Notes: generated from the sequence alone by a model not told the origin. A stretch of DNA of 64,000 nt from Skermania piniformis (GCF_019285775.1 NZ_CP079105.1:2914001-2978000), one strand, 5' to 3'. Numbered from the stretch's first letter, positions 16,121 to 25,651 are shown. Numbers and translations are program-made.

Positions 16121-17659
16121 TCATTCCCGCGGTGTGCGGTAACCGATCGTCGTGGTTTCCAAATACTGTTGGAAGCCTTCGAGTCCGCCCTGCCGACCAT
16201 GACCGCTCTGTTTCACCCCGCCGAACGGAGCGTCGGCGCCGTAGTACATTCCGCCGTTGACCCCGATCGCCCCCGTCCGCACCCGTCGGGCGACCGCCAT
16301 CGCCCGGTCCGGGTCGCCGGCCAGGACCGCCCCAGCCAGGCCGTACCTGCTGTCGTTGGCCAACCGCACCGCGTCGTCGTCGCCGTCGTGCGGCAATACC
16401 ACCACGACCGGACCGAAGATCTCCTCCTGCGTTATCGGCAGCGAGCTGTCTGCGCAGGCGAATACGGTCGGCTGGACGAAGAATCCGTCTCGCAGGTGTG
16501 GGGCGAGTCCGGACACCGTCCCGCCCCCCGTGATCAATCGTGCACCGTCGCGGACTCCCTGCGCGCAGGCATCGAGCACCCGCCGTCGTTGCGCGGCGCT
16601 GACCAGCGGCCCGACCAGGGTGTCCGAGTGCGCCGGATCCCCTACCGGAACGGCGGCGTACGCGGCGCCGACCTGATCGACGACCTCGTCGAAGATTTTT
16701 CGCGGCACCAGCATCCGACTCGTCGCCGCGCAGGCCTGGCCGGCATGCACGCAAACCCCCACCGCGCTCTGGATTACGGCGGCGGGCCGGGCGTCATCGA
16801 GAACGATGAGCGCCGACTTGCCGCCGAGCTCCAGAAAGGTGCGTTTCATCGTGTCCGCTGCCGTGCGCATCAGAGCTCGGCCGACCGCCGTCGATCCGGT
16901 GAACGAGATCAGGTCCACCCGCGGATCGGTGGCCAGCAGGTTGGCCACCGCATTCGAGGAGGTGGGCACCACATTGACCACGCCGGCCGGAAAGTCGGTG
17001 TGCTCGGCTACCAACCGGCCCAGCCGGGTAGCGTTCCACGGGGTGTGCGGGTCCGGCTTGAGCACCACCGTATTCCCGGCCGCGAGTGCCGGACCCAACT
17101 TGTTCAGCATCACCTCGACCGGGAAGTTGCTCGGGCAGATCGCAGCGACGACGCCGACCGGCGATTGCACCACCGTGCGAACATTGCGCGGACCGAAGAG
17201 GCCGGCTCCGGTGAGCAGCCGCTCCCACTCGAACTCCTCGATCAGCCGAGCCGGATACCGCAACGCCTCCGCCAGTGGCCAGGCCAGCTGCGCATTCCCC
17301 AGGGTAAGTATCGGGCAGCCCGCTTCGGCGACCAATTCCTCGCCCAGGTCGGCTTGTTCACGCTCCAACGCCAGCTGCAGTTGATCCAGACAACGCCGCC
17401 GCAACGGTCGGTTCACCGCCCAGTCGGTGTGGTCGAAGGCGTGCCGCGCCGCCGCGATCGCCTGCTCCATATCGCCGGCCGCCGCATCCGCCGTGCTGCC
17501 GAGCAACTGTCCGGTCGCCGGCGCGACATTGGCGAACTCGGCACCGTGGGCCGCGTCGCGCAGTCGGCCACCGATCAACATCCGGTGCTCACGCCGCCTC
17601 GCCGCCCGCTCGACAACCGCGCAGACGGGCGCATCTCCGGCTCCGAGGACATCGCTCAC
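16121..17659 (-). CDS. Aldehyde dehydrogenase, ALDH superfamily
   Basis: A 512-residue ALDH with the cofactor loop FTGSTAVG, general base LELGGKS and the nucleophile in HAGQACAATSR. The GTG at 17659 is chosen because GAGGAG lies just upstream; a longer frame to 18136 would cross the divergent promoter and the CoA transferase gene. An internal ATG (MLIGGRL) is an alternative. Heads the ALDH-P450-phosphotransferase operon, divergent from the CoA transferase at 17757. Likely oxidises an aldehyde produced by P450 or alcohol oxidation. Confidence 0.88.
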   Translation of the reverse strand: MSDVLGAGDAPVCAVVERAARRREHRMLIGGRLRDAAHGAEFANVAPATGQLLGSTADAAAGDMEQAIAAARHAFDHTDWAVNRPLRRRCLDQLQLALEREQADLGEELVAEAGCPILTLGNAQLAWPLAEALRYPARLIEEFEWERLLTGAGLFGPRNVRTVVQSPVGVVAAICPSNFPVEVMLNKLGPALAAGNTVVLKPDPHTPWNATRLGRLVAEHTDFPAGVVNVVPTSSNAVANLLATDPRVDLISFTGSTAVGRALMRTAADTMKRTFLELGGKSALIVLDDARPAAVIQSAVGVCVHAGQACAATSRMLVPRKIFDEVVDQVGAAYAAVPVGDPAHSDTLVGPLVSAAQRRRVLDACAQGVRDGARLITGGGTVSGLAPHLRDGFFVQPTVFACADSSLPITQEEIFGPVVVVLPHDGDDDAVRLANDSRYGLAGAVLAGDPDRAMAVARRVRTGAIGVNGGMYYGADAPFGGVKQSGHGRQGGLEGFQQYLETTTIGYRTPRE

Positions 17660-17710
17660 CGGTTCTCCTCGACAGGCACGACAGCCGCTGTAGGGCTTCC
17701 AACTGTAACT

Positions 17711-17723
17711 CTTACCGTATAGT
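17711..17723. promoter_or_regulatory. Divergent promoter/operator with CTTACCGTA half-site
   Basis: In the 97-base gap between the ALDH and CoA transferase genes, CTTACCGTATAG runs directly into TATAGT (17718-17723), a good -10-like hexamer for the CoA transferase. The 9-mer CTTACCGTA also occurs (minus strand) in the perfect palindrome at 47929-47943, and TTACCGTAT recurs at 8404. The overlap with a -10 would suit repression. Confidence 0.4.
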
Positions 17724-17756
17724 ACTTTGCAATGCCTGCCGAAGTAAGGAGCGACG

Positions 17757-18977
17757 ATGTCGGGTCTGCTCGACGGGGTCACGGTGGTGGAGCTGGCCTC
17801 ATGGACGTATGTCCCCAGTGCCGGTGCGGCACTGTCCGACTGGGGCGCCGACGTGATCAAGGTCGAGGATGTCCGGGGCGGCGACCCGTGCCGCAACCTG
17901 ATCGTCGGCGGGCTCGATCCGGCCGATTCCCGGGTCCACGCGAGCGTGCTGATGGAGATCGGCAACCACGGCAAACGCAGCATCGGGGTGGACATCAAGT
18001 CGGCGATGGGTCGCACGATCCTGGGCGAGCTGCTCGGCCGGGCCGATGTGTTCCTGACCAATTGGCTGCCGGGACCGTTGGCGCGCGCCGGCCTGACCGT
18101 GCCACAGATCCGGGAGTTCAACCCGGACGTGATCATTGCGCGCGGCAGTGGCCAGGGTAGCCGCGGCCCGGAGAAGGACCGGGGTGGTTTCGACGCCGCG
18201 AGTTATCTGGCCCGAGCCGGGGTTGCACACGCGCTCACGGTCGCTGATCAGGAGTTCCCGGTGACCCAGACCCCGGCGTTCGGCGACCTCCAGGGCGGCA
18301 TCACCCTGGCCGGCGGGATCGCCGCGGCACTGTTCCACCGCGAACGCACCGGACATGCCCCGATCGTGGACAGTTCGCTGCTGGCCCAGGGAATGTGGGC
18401 GGTGGCGCCGGATATCGCGGCTGCCGACTACTTCGGCATCGACCGGATTCCGGTCGGGCCCGCCGGCACCGCGCCGAACCCGGCGGTGAACCGATACCGC
18501 ACCCGGGACGGACGCTGGGTCCAGCTGGTGCTGCTCCAGGCGGACCGCTTCTGGCGCGGCTTCTGCGAGCGGATCGGCCGGCCGGACCTCGGCGTGGACG
18601 AGCGATTCACGCCGCTGGCCAACCTCGTCGTCAACCAGGAGGCGGCGACCGCGGAACTGCGGCACACCTTCGCCGAGCACGATCTGTCGCACTGGCAGCA
18701 GGCGCTGGCGAACGAGCCCGGCGTCTGGGCCACCATCGCGACCCCCCGCGAAGTGCTCGACGATCCGCAGGCCCAGGCCAACGGCTACTTCCTGACCGTT
18801 ACCGACGACGCCGGTCAGCAGTACCGCACGGTGAGCGCGCCGGTGCAGTTCGACGAGACCCCGCCGCCACCGACCCGAGCCCCGGAGTACGGCGAGCACA
18901 CCGAAGAGATCCTGCTCGAGCTCGGGATGGATTGGGATCAGATCATCGCAGCCAAGGACGCCGGCGCCGTCCTCTGA
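17757..18977 (+). CDS. CaiB/BaiF (family III) CoA-transferase
   Basis: A 406-residue family III CoA-transferase moving CoA between carboxylic acids through an aspartyl-CoA intermediate. Visible are the N-terminal Rossmann half (DWGADVIKVE), the likely catalytic Asp146 in RGGFDAASY and the conserved GGI segment. CaiB/BaiF members act on carnitine, bile acids, aromatic succinates and similar acids, so this would be an ATP-free way to activate the pathway acid alongside the AMP-forming ligases. The start has an AAGGAG site. Single-gene unit; converges on the Rieske gene at 19000. Confidence 0.88.
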   Translation: MSGLLDGVTVVELASWTYVPSAGAALSDWGADVIKVEDVRGGDPCRNLIVGGLDPADSRVHASVLMEIGNHGKRSIGVDIKSAMGRTILGELLGRADVFLTNWLPGPLARAGLTVPQIREFNPDVIIARGSGQGSRGPEKDRGGFDAASYLARAGVAHALTVADQEFPVTQTPAFGDLQGGITLAGGIAAALFHRERTGHAPIVDSSLLAQGMWAVAPDIAAADYFGIDRIPVGPAGTAPNPAVNRYRTRDGRWVQLVLLQADRFWRGFCERIGRPDLGVDERFTPLANLVVNQEAATAELRHTFAEHDLSHWQQALANEPGVWATIATPREVLDDPQAQANGYFLTVTDDAGQQYRTVSAPVQFDETPPPPTRAPEYGEHTEEILLELGMDWDQIIAAKDAGAVL

Positions 18978-18999
18978 CCGCGGCAACTCCGGTGACGGC

Positions 19000-19989
19000 T
19001 CAGGCTGGTATGTCGTAGAACTGGGTGGCCCACTTCCGCAACGACAGGTAGGGCTTGGCGTCCTGCGCGGACAGCGCCGGATGTTCGACGTAGCGCTGGT
19101 AGCGCCAAATGCTCAGGTCGTCCCAAACGGTGATCAGGTACTGCTTCTCGACCCGCTGCCGAACCTCCGGCGGGGGCACGTCGGAGTCGTCGCCGGGCAG
19201 TTTGGGCCACCAGATGGAATAGAACAGGTCCGAGCTCTCGTCGTCGACCGGGGTGCAGGCGAAGATCAGCCGATGCCGGGCCGAGCCCTCGAACGCACTG
19301 ATCGAACCCCCCAAGCCGAACATCTGCGCGTGAATCCGCAGCGCCATCGCGTCCGGGTCGTCGCTGCGCACGTCCGGCCAGCCGGTCAAGAAGTTCCAGG
19401 TGTGTTCGGCAACATGCCAATCGAGCATCCGTGGCGTCACGGTGGCTCGATGCACGTACCGGAAATGTGCGCTGTCCGGACCGTTCTCCAGGACCACCTG
19501 CGGATGTACCGGTTCCCGCTCGGCCTTCCGGGAGAACTCCGGGTACGGCCGATAGAACGCGGTCGGATCGGTTTGCAGGTCCGGGAACAGGCCGAGGATG
19601 TCGGGCATCGACCAGCTCGGCGGTCTACCGTCGGGCTGGTGCCACAGGAACACGCAGCCGTTCTGCTCCTGCACCGGATAGGAGCGCAGCGTGAGCACCT
19701 TGTTCACCCGATTCTCACCGGGAATGTGCTTGTTTCGGCCATCCGGCCCCCAGCGCCAACCGTGGAACGGGCATTCGACGCAATCACCGACGACCTTGCC
19801 ACCGTGGCCGATATGCGCGCCCAGATGCCGACAATGCCCGGTGAGCACATGCACGGCGCCGTCCGCGCCGCGGTAGGCCACGAGGTCCTCGCCGAAGTAG
19901 TGCAGCGGACGGACCTCGCCGGGCGGGAACTCGGCCGACCAACCGATCATGAACCAACCGGTGACCTTCCAGGTGAAGGGAACCTTCAT
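19000..19989 (-). CDS. Rieske non-heme iron oxygenase, KshA-like (second copy)
   Basis: A 329-residue oxygenase with Rieske ligands Cys53-x-His55 and Cys73-x2-His76 and the catalytic-iron pattern NGPDSAHFRYVH. It belongs to the same family as 4608-5603 but is strongly diverged outside the motifs, so probably has another substrate or position specificity. First gene of a run on the minus strand, 36 bases after the LLM gene's stop (20026). No reductase component is nearby. Confidence 0.85.
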   Translation of the reverse strand: MKVPFTWKVTGWFMIGWSAEFPPGEVRPLHYFGEDLVAYRGADGAVHVLTGHCRHLGAHIGHGGKVVGDCVECPFHGWRWGPDGRNKHIPGENRVNKVLTLRSYPVQEQNGCVFLWHQPDGRPPSWSMPDILGLFPDLQTDPTAFYRPYPEFSRKAEREPVHPQVVLENGPDSAHFRYVHRATVTPRMLDWHVAEHTWNFLTGWPDVRSDDPDAMALRIHAQMFGLGGSISAFEGSARHRLIFACTPVDDESSDLFYSIWWPKLPGDDSDVPPPEVRQRVEKQYLITVWDDLSIWRYQRYVEHPALSAQDAKPYLSLRKWATQFYDIPA

Positions 19990-20025
19990 CGGATCCTCCC
20001 GATGTCGTGGACCGATCCGGCCCGC

Positions 20026-20931
20026 CTACAGAAATGCTTCGCCGAACCGATCGAGGAACGCCGCCGTCGCAGCCGGATTCGCCGCATCGGCATGGATCAA
20101 AGCCGTGGTCGCGCCCCGGTTTGCCAAGTCCGCCAGGATAGCTCGGGCAGTGCGTACGCTGCCGGTGTCGGCAAAGGCGAAGTGCGGACAGACCACCTGG
20201 ATCTCGACCGCGCTCGGATCCCGTCCGGCCGCTTCGAGCCGGGTACGCAACCGATCGACCGCAGCGCCGAACTGCTCGGCCGACTCCAGTGCCGCGGTAC
20301 GCATCGTCGCCGCCAGCCGGGTGTCGGCGATGATCGGCATCCAGCCGGCGCCGTACTCGGTCACCCGGCGGATCGCCGCCGCGCCGTTACCACCGATCCA
20401 GATCGGTGGATGCGGCTGCTGCACCGGTCGGCGGAGCCACACTCGACCCGGAGCGGCGAAACCCACGCCGGACACCGGTGCCGCCGGTTCGATCCAGATC
20501 GCCTGCAACGCTGCCAACGCCTCGTCGAACAGCGCGGCCCGGCGCTCGTGATCGACCCCGAGCGCGGCGAATTCGGATCGTAGGTAACCGGCGCCGACCC
20601 CGGCGATCAGCCGACCACCGGACACGATGTCGATGGTGCCCAGCGCCTTCGCCGACAGATACGGGTTGCGGAACGGCAGCACGTAGAGGTTGGTCAGCAA
20701 GCGCAGCCGGGTGGTCACCCCGGCAACGAAGCCGAGCACGGCGATCGGGTCCAATGTCTCGTGTCCGCCGGCCCGCCGCCATTTCACCGAAGGCGCCGGA
20801 TGCTCGCTCAATGCGATTGCCGCGCAGCCGATCTCCTCGGCGCGGCACGATACCTCCCGGATCACCTCGGGACGCAGGAAATCGTCCGACGCAGCCGACT
20901 GCTCGCTCGGATACTCGAGAACGTATCGCAC
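20026..20931 (-). CDS. LLM-class (luciferase-like) F420-dependent oxidoreductase
   Basis: A 301-residue TIM-barrel protein of the luciferase-like monooxygenase family. The segments LSEHP, LRLLTNLYVLPFRNP and GVGAGYLRSEF are typical of the actinobacterial TIGR-type subgroup that uses coenzyme F420. Such enzymes reduce or oxidise ketones, enones or alcohols in catabolic clusters. It lies 13 bases downstream of the acyl-CoA dehydrogenase gene at 20945, in the same operon. Flavin use instead of F420 cannot be excluded from sequence. Confidence 0.82.
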   Translation of the reverse strand: MRYVLEYPSEQSAASDDFLRPEVIREVSCRAEEIGCAAIALSEHPAPSVKWRRAGGHETLDPIAVLGFVAGVTTRLRLLTNLYVLPFRNPYLSAKALGTIDIVSGGRLIAGVGAGYLRSEFAALGVDHERRAALFDEALAALQAIWIEPAAPVSGVGFAAPGRVWLRRPVQQPHPPIWIGGNGAAAIRRVTEYGAGWMPIIADTRLAATMRTAALESAEQFGAAVDRLRTRLEAAGRDPSAVEIQVVCPHFAFADTGSVRTARAILADLANRGATTALIHADAANPAATAAFLDRFGEAFL

Positions 20932-20944
20932 GACCGGGCCCCGG

Positions 20945-22123
20945 TCAGCCGGCCGCCGCCCCGACCTTCGGCTTCGAGCGCCCGTACGCGGGTCGGCCGA
21001 GGCCGAGCACGTGCTGGGCGATCATGTTCCGGAACACCTCCAGCGTGCCGCCGTAGATGCCGCACAGTGGCGCCCATCGATACAGATAGCCGGCATCGGC
21101 GGGACCGTCCGGGCCGGACGGCAGTGCGGCAGTCGGGCCGAGCACATCCATCAGGTCGGGGGCGATGTCTCGCATCGTCTGGGCCAGCGCTACCCGGCCG
21201 AACATGTGCGGGGCGCTCAACGCCGCCTCCACCTTGGCGACACTGCGGCCGAGCCGATAGGCCGCCGAACGATCCTCGGCTATCCGCCCGGCGGCGAGAC
21301 CGCTCACCCGGTCGACCACCGTGGCCATGGTCAGCCCCTGGTGGGTCAGGATCGACACGTCCTGCAGACCGTCGGCTGCGGCACCGACGACACCGTGTTC
21401 CTCGTTCAGCGGGCCCAGTAGCACACTCCAGCCCTGGTTCACCTCGCCCAGCCGATAGCGGTCGGGAACTCGAACGTCGCTGTAGTACACGATGTTCGTC
21501 CGGTCGCCGTCCACCGTGCGCAATCCCTGGATCTCGACTCCCGGCGTATCCAGCGGTACCAGGAACATGGTCAGGCTCTTGTGTTTCGGCGCCTCCGGAT
21601 CGGTATTGGTGATCAGGAAGACATACCGGCAGTTGTGCGCACCGGTGGTGAACATCTTGGCGCCGTTGATCACCCACTCGTCACCGGCGCGGACCGCCCG
21701 GGTCCGGCAGGTCGCGACGTCGGAGCCACCGTCGGGCTCGGTATAGCCCAAACACAGCCGGACCGAACCATCGAGGACTCCGGGCAGTACCTCCTCCTGC
21801 AGTTCCCTCGAGCCGTGGTTGCGGACCGACGGCACCACGATCGCCGTTGTCCCCCAGGTCACCCAGGGCACCTCGGCCCGCCGCTTGGACAGATCCCACA
21901 ACCGTCGCCGCAACCGATCCAGCTCCGGACCGCCGGGCATGCCGAGCTCGGCGGCCAACCAACCCGCCGCGGCCATCGCCTGATGCAGGCCCTCGTCGAA
22001 GTTGTCCCCGGTCTCGCGATCCCGACGACGCACCTCGTCGGTCACGTGCTCGGCCAGGAACGCATCGACCTCGTCGCGGAACTCGGCATCCGACTCGGAC
22101 AGTTCCACCCGCTCGAAGTTCAT
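20945..22123 (-). CDS. Acyl-CoA dehydrogenase, larger subunit of a probable heteromer
   Basis: A 392-residue ACAD that introduces a double bond next to a CoA thioester. It carries the FAD/substrate segments LGYTEPDGGSDVA and VINGAKMFTTGAH and the C-terminal GGTLEVFRNMIAQ region. ATG 22123 follows AGGAGGAG; a TTG six bases upstream is rejected because it is too close to that site. Its partner gene ends 12 bases upstream at 22136. In mycobacterial steroid catabolism such adjacent long/short FadE pairs form alpha2beta2 enzymes; the same arrangement is inferred here. Confidence 0.88.
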   Translation of the reverse strand: MNFERVELSESDAEFRDEVDAFLAEHVTDEVRRRDRETGDNFDEGLHQAMAAAGWLAAELGMPGGPELDRLRRRLWDLSKRRAEVPWVTWGTTAIVVPSVRNHGSRELQEEVLPGVLDGSVRLCLGYTEPDGGSDVATCRTRAVRAGDEWVINGAKMFTTGAHNCRYVFLITNTDPEAPKHKSLTMFLVPLDTPGVEIQGLRTVDGDRTNIVYYSDVRVPDRYRLGEVNQGWSVLLGPLNEEHGVVGAAADGLQDVSILTHQGLTMATVVDRVSGLAAGRIAEDRSAAYRLGRSVAKVEAALSAPHMFGRVALAQTMRDIAPDLMDVLGPTAALPSGPDGPADAGYLYRWAPLCGIYGGTLEVFRNMIAQHVLGLGRPAYGRSKPKVGAAAG

Positions 22124-22135
22124 CGTCAACTCCTC

Positions 22136-23182
22136 CTAGGCCCGACAGTTCGCGGCTTCGCGCCCGGTCACGATCTCGACGGCGTGCAGAGCGGGATCGC
22201 CGCCGGCCAGCGACCAGCCGCGAGCCCGAACCAGGTAGGCCGATGCCGCCGACTCGGCGGCTACCCCCAGCCCGCCCTGCACCTGGACCGCCATGGTCGC
22301 CGCTGCCGGCGCTTCCCCGGTGAGGTAGACGAACGCCGCCGCGGGCAGTTCCGGTTGGTAGTCCGGCTCGTACTCGAGGAACCAGGCCGCCCGGCGGGTC
22401 AGGTTGCGCGCGGCATTCACCACGATCGCGATGTTCGCCAGTGGGTGCGAGATCGCCTGCAACGATCCGATCGGGATGCCGAGCGTGTACCGGGTGGTGG
22501 CGAACTCTGCAGCGATGCGGAGGGTTTCGTCGAGCAGTCCGACCAGAGCAGCAGCACTGAGAACCCGCCACTCGTCCAGCGCCCGGCGATACGCCGCCGT
22601 CGCGTCCGGCCCGCTTGCCAGCACCGTGCTCGCGTCCGCGCGTGCCGGATCGATCCAGGCCATCGGCAACATGCCGATGTTGTCCACCCGGGCCGGCCGG
22701 GTGTCGAAGCTCAGTCGGAGCACGTCGGACCCCGTCGGCACGATGATCTCGTCGGCCGCCGCACCAGCCGATACCAGCCGCGGACCCGGGCGGGGCGCCG
22801 GATTCGGATCGACCGCCACGATGCGCCGCCCGCGTACGACGTCGGTCTCCACCGAGGCGCTGCCGAGCCGCGCCAGCAGGCGCGCCGCGACGACGTGCTC
22901 GATCCACGGCACCGGAGCCAGCACCCGGCCCAACTCTTCGGCGACCAGAGACAGTTCGACCAGCCCGGCGCCGTCACCGCCGGCCGATTCGGGCAACGCC
23001 ATGTCGACCGCACCGGTATCGCACAGTCGCTCCCACAGGTTCTTGTCGAAACCGGTGCTCTCCGCCGCGCGTACCGACTCGAGTGGGCAACGGCTGCGGC
23101 AGAACTTGGCGTACCCGGCCTGCAGTTCGGCCTGATCGGCGGACAGGCTGTAGTCCTGCCGGCGCAGTTCGTAACGGTCCAT
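22136..23182 (-). CDS. Acyl-CoA dehydrogenase-like, smaller subunit of a probable heteromer
   Basis: A 348-residue ACAD-fold protein that is shorter than normal. The N-terminal helical domain (LPESAGGDGAGLVELSLVAEELGR) is clear. The middle flavin-binding beta domain is reduced, and the usual catalytic C-terminal segment (GGT-x-E-xx-RN) is missing; it ends in QVQGGLGVAAESAASAYLVRAR. This matches the non-catalytic partner subunits of heterotetrameric FadE enzymes. ATG 23182 is preceded by GGAGAG. Directly upstream of the larger subunit and downstream of an amidohydrolase. Confidence 0.82.
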   Translation of the reverse strand: MDRYELRRQDYSLSADQAELQAGYAKFCRSRCPLESVRAAESTGFDKNLWERLCDTGAVDMALPESAGGDGAGLVELSLVAEELGRVLAPVPWIEHVVAARLLARLGSASVETDVVRGRRIVAVDPNPAPRPGPRLVSAGAAADEIIVPTGSDVLRLSFDTRPARVDNIGMLPMAWIDPARADASTVLASGPDATAAYRRALDEWRVLSAAALVGLLDETLRIAAEFATTRYTLGIPIGSLQAISHPLANIAIVVNAARNLTRRAAWFLEYEPDYQPELPAAAFVYLTGEAPAAATMAVQVQGGLGVAAESAASAYLVRARGWSLAGGDPALHAVEIVTGREAANCRA

Positions 23183-23201
23183 GGGGTGCTCTCCAGGCTG
23201 C

Positions 23202-24038
23202 TCAGGCGGGCGGGATTCGGTCGCCGAAGAAGAAGTCCCGTGCATTGGCATAGAGATACTTCTCGCGCACGTCGTCGGGCAGGTCCAACGCCAGCGCCTC
23301 GGGTACCACTCGGCGCATCGACAGCACCGGCCAGTCCGAGCCGAAGATCACCTTGTCCGAGCCGCGGCTGCGCATGTAGTGGATCAAACTGTCGGGCAGT
23401 CGCTTCGGCGACCACGCCGACGTCATCAGCCGCAGGTTGGCGTACTTGATCAGCAGCCGGATCGCTACGTCCCACCACGGATCGGCACCGTGGATCATGC
23501 ACAGCTTCAGTTCCGGGAAACGCACGCAGACCAGATCGAGGTGGATCGGGTGCTGTACCTCGCCGGGAATGGGCGGACCCGGAATCCCGGTGTTCATGCA
23601 CAGCGGCAGGCCCAGCTCGGCGCATTTGTAGTACAGCGGGTAATAGACCGCATCGCTGGGCGGATAACGGCCGTCGCCCCAGAAGCTGGCACCGACCGTG
23701 GTGTACACCACCGGCAGATCCGCGACCAGCGCAGTCAGCGTTCGCAGCGTCGCTACCGGCCGCAGCAGATCCACCCCGTTGACCGCGAGCGCGAATCGGT
23801 CCGGCCGGGCCGTGGTGAACTTCAACGCGGTGGCCGAGGGCCGGACCATGTTGTACATCAAGATCGCTCGCGCCACCCCCAGCTCGTCCATCTCGTCCAG
23901 CAGTTGCCCCAGGTCCGGCTGCGCGAACATCGATTTCGGACCCTTGAAGTAGTCGTCGCGCACCTTCAGCATCCAGTCCGGCTGCTGCTCGGTCTCGCCG
24001 AAGTGCACGTTGACCAAGCAATCGATCACCTTGGTCAC
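23202..24038 (-). CDS. Amidohydrolase family protein (ACMSD-like)
   Basis: A 278-residue amidohydrolase-2 (TIM barrel) protein. The N-terminal metal region is DCLVNVHFG, followed by MIHGADPWWD and IFGSDWPVLS, which carry likely metal ligands. This family includes decarboxylases (ACMSD, gamma-resorcylate) and C-C or C-N hydrolases. GTG 24038 overlaps the ligase stop by four bases (GTGA), fixing the start. It belongs to the 20026-26876 operon, together with a second amidohydrolase, a ligase and the ACAD pair. Reaction not predictable. Confidence 0.8.
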   Translation of the reverse strand: MTKVIDCLVNVHFGETEQQPDWMLKVRDDYFKGPKSMFAQPDLGQLLDEMDELGVARAILMYNMVRPSATALKFTTARPDRFALAVNGVDLLRPVATLRTLTALVADLPVVYTTVGASFWGDGRYPPSDAVYYPLYYKCAELGLPLCMNTGIPGPPIPGEVQHPIHLDLVCVRFPELKLCMIHGADPWWDVAIRLLIKYANLRLMTSAWSPKRLPDSLIHYMRSRGSDKVIFGSDWPVLSMRRVVPEALALDLPDDVREKYLYANARDFFFGDRIPPA

Positions 24039-25651
24039 GGCCGGGACTCCGTTCCTGCCGCGGCGGCCCGGGCGCGCGCCCACCGATAGTCGGGCTTGCC
24101 GTTACCCAGCCGACGAATCTCCGGGACCGCCAGAAAGTCTTTGGGCACCTTGTATCCGGCCAGCCGTTCCCGGCACCGCGACCGGAGCAGCTCCGCGGCG
24201 ATCGGCGCGCCGCAGATCAGCGCGACAACCTCGGTGCCCCAGCGCCGACTCGGTCGACCGACCACCAGGGCGTCGACGATCTCCGGGATCGCCCGCAGGA
24301 CTTCTTCGACCTCTTCGACGAACACCTTTTCGCCGCCGGTATTGATCACCAGCGCGTCCCGGCCGAACAGCCGGATGGTGCCGTCGGCCGCCAACTGCAC
24401 CCGGTCTCCGGGTACCGCGACTCGCTGCCCGTCGATCTCCGGGAAGGTACGCAGGGTCGCCTCGCGGTCGTCGAGATACCCCATCGGAACCCGGCCGATC
24501 CTTGCCGCCCAGCCGATCTCCTCGTCGCCCGGCTGCAGGAACCGGGTCCGGTCGGCGGAGATCGCGGCCCCACCCGGCATCGGCGCGAAGGTCTCGACCT
24601 CGGCTCCCCGAGTGCTGCGGCCGAACCCCATCCCACCGGTCTCCGACGATCCGTATCCCTCGATCAGCGTGACGTGCGGCAACAGTTCCAGCAGGGCTCG
24701 GCGATACACCGGATTGGTCGCCGCGCCGCCGGTCCCGATGCCGAACAATCCCGACAGGTCGTAGTGTCGCCGGCGTAGTTCGGCGACCAGCGGCCCGGCA
24801 TAAGCGTCACCGACGATGGTCATCAGCGCGACCCGTTCCTGCTCGGCGACGACCAGTGCGCGGCCGGCGTCGAAGCGCTCCCGGTCGTCGTAGAGCACGA
24901 TCGTCTGCCCCGCCAACAGACCCGCGCAAGCAGTGAACACGCCGGCGGCATGCGACAGCGGCGACACCGCGAACCACGACTGCCCGGTCAGCTGCGCGAA
25001 GTCGTGCAGCACCGACATCGATTCGTGGTCGGCACCGTTCATCGCCGAGACATAGAGATCGGCCTGCCGCCACAGCACGCCCTTCGGCCGGCCGGTCGTC
25101 CCCCCGGTGCACAACATCGCCAGATCGTCCGGCGAGGTCTCGATCACCCGGTCCGGGTCGCCGCATTCCAGCGCGTGCGCGAACGGCACCGCGTCGGGCA
25201 ACTCGGGTGCATCGCTGCCGTCGTCCAGCACGACCGACAGCAGCCCGGACCGGTCCGGCACCGCCTCGTTCAGCACCGGTCCGACACCGCGGTGGTATAC
25301 CACTGCGCTCGGCCGCAGGTAACCGACCAGATCGGCGATCTCGGGTGCGGTGTAGCTCGGGTTGACGTTGACCGGCACCGTGCGTGCCTTGAGGCAACCG
25401 AGCAGCACATCGAGATACAGATCGTTGCGCAACAGCAGCGCGACCCGATCCTGCCCACACTCCCACCGCTGCCGCTCGGCGTCGTCCCGGTTCACCCCGA
25501 GGCCGCGGTCGGCCAAGAAGTTCGCCCAGCGGCGGGTCCGCACTGCGGATTCGGCGAAGGTGCTGCGGCGGTCACCGCAGACGGTCATCACCCGATCCGG
25601 CACCGCGCTCGCTACCGCATCGAGCACTTGCCCGATGGCCCATTCGGTCAC
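24035..25651 (-). CDS. AMP-forming acyl-CoA synthetase (FadD-like)
   Basis: A 538-residue adenylate-forming ligase that activates a carboxylic acid to its CoA thioester. Visible are the P-loop TGGTTGRPKGVLWR, the motif GYGSSETGG, GDRVQLAADG and the C-terminal lysine in GNGKPDYRW. The TGGTTGxPKGVLWRQ wording is typical of steroid/cholesterol-type FadD enzymes such as FadD19/FadD17. GTG 25651 is 16 bases after the upstream stop but has only a weak ribosome site; other in-frame starts are possible. It is related to the ligase at 39504. Confidence 0.87.
   Translation of the reverse strand: MTEWAIGQVLDAVASAVPDRVMTVCGDRRSTFAESAVRTRRWANFLADRGLGVNRDDAERQRWECGQDRVALLLRNDLYLDVLLGCLKARTVPVNVNPSYTAPEIADLVGYLRPSAVVYHRGVGPVLNEAVPDRSGLLSVVLDDGSDAPELPDAVPFAHALECGDPDRVIETSPDDLAMLCTGGTTGRPKGVLWRQADLYVSAMNGADHESMSVLHDFAQLTGQSWFAVSPLSHAAGVFTACAGLLAGQTIVLYDDRERFDAGRALVVAEQERVALMTIVGDAYAGPLVAELRRRHYDLSGLFGIGTGGAATNPVYRRALLELLPHVTLIEGYGSSETGGMGFGRSTRGAEVETFAPMPGGAAISADRTRFLQPGDEEIGWAARIGRVPMGYLDDREATLRTFPEIDGQRVAVPGDRVQLAADGTIRLFGRDALVINTGGEKVFVEEVEEVLRAIPEIVDALVVGRPSRRWGTEVVALICGAPIAAELLRSRCRERLAGYKVPKDFLAVPEIRRLGNGKPDYRWARARAAAAGTESRP

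Noticed and set aside
17660-18136. N-terminal extension of the aldehyde dehydrogenase at 16121
   Set aside because: The extension would cross the divergent promoter and the CoA transferase gene. The GTG at 17659 has a proper ribosome site and gives a normal ALDH length.
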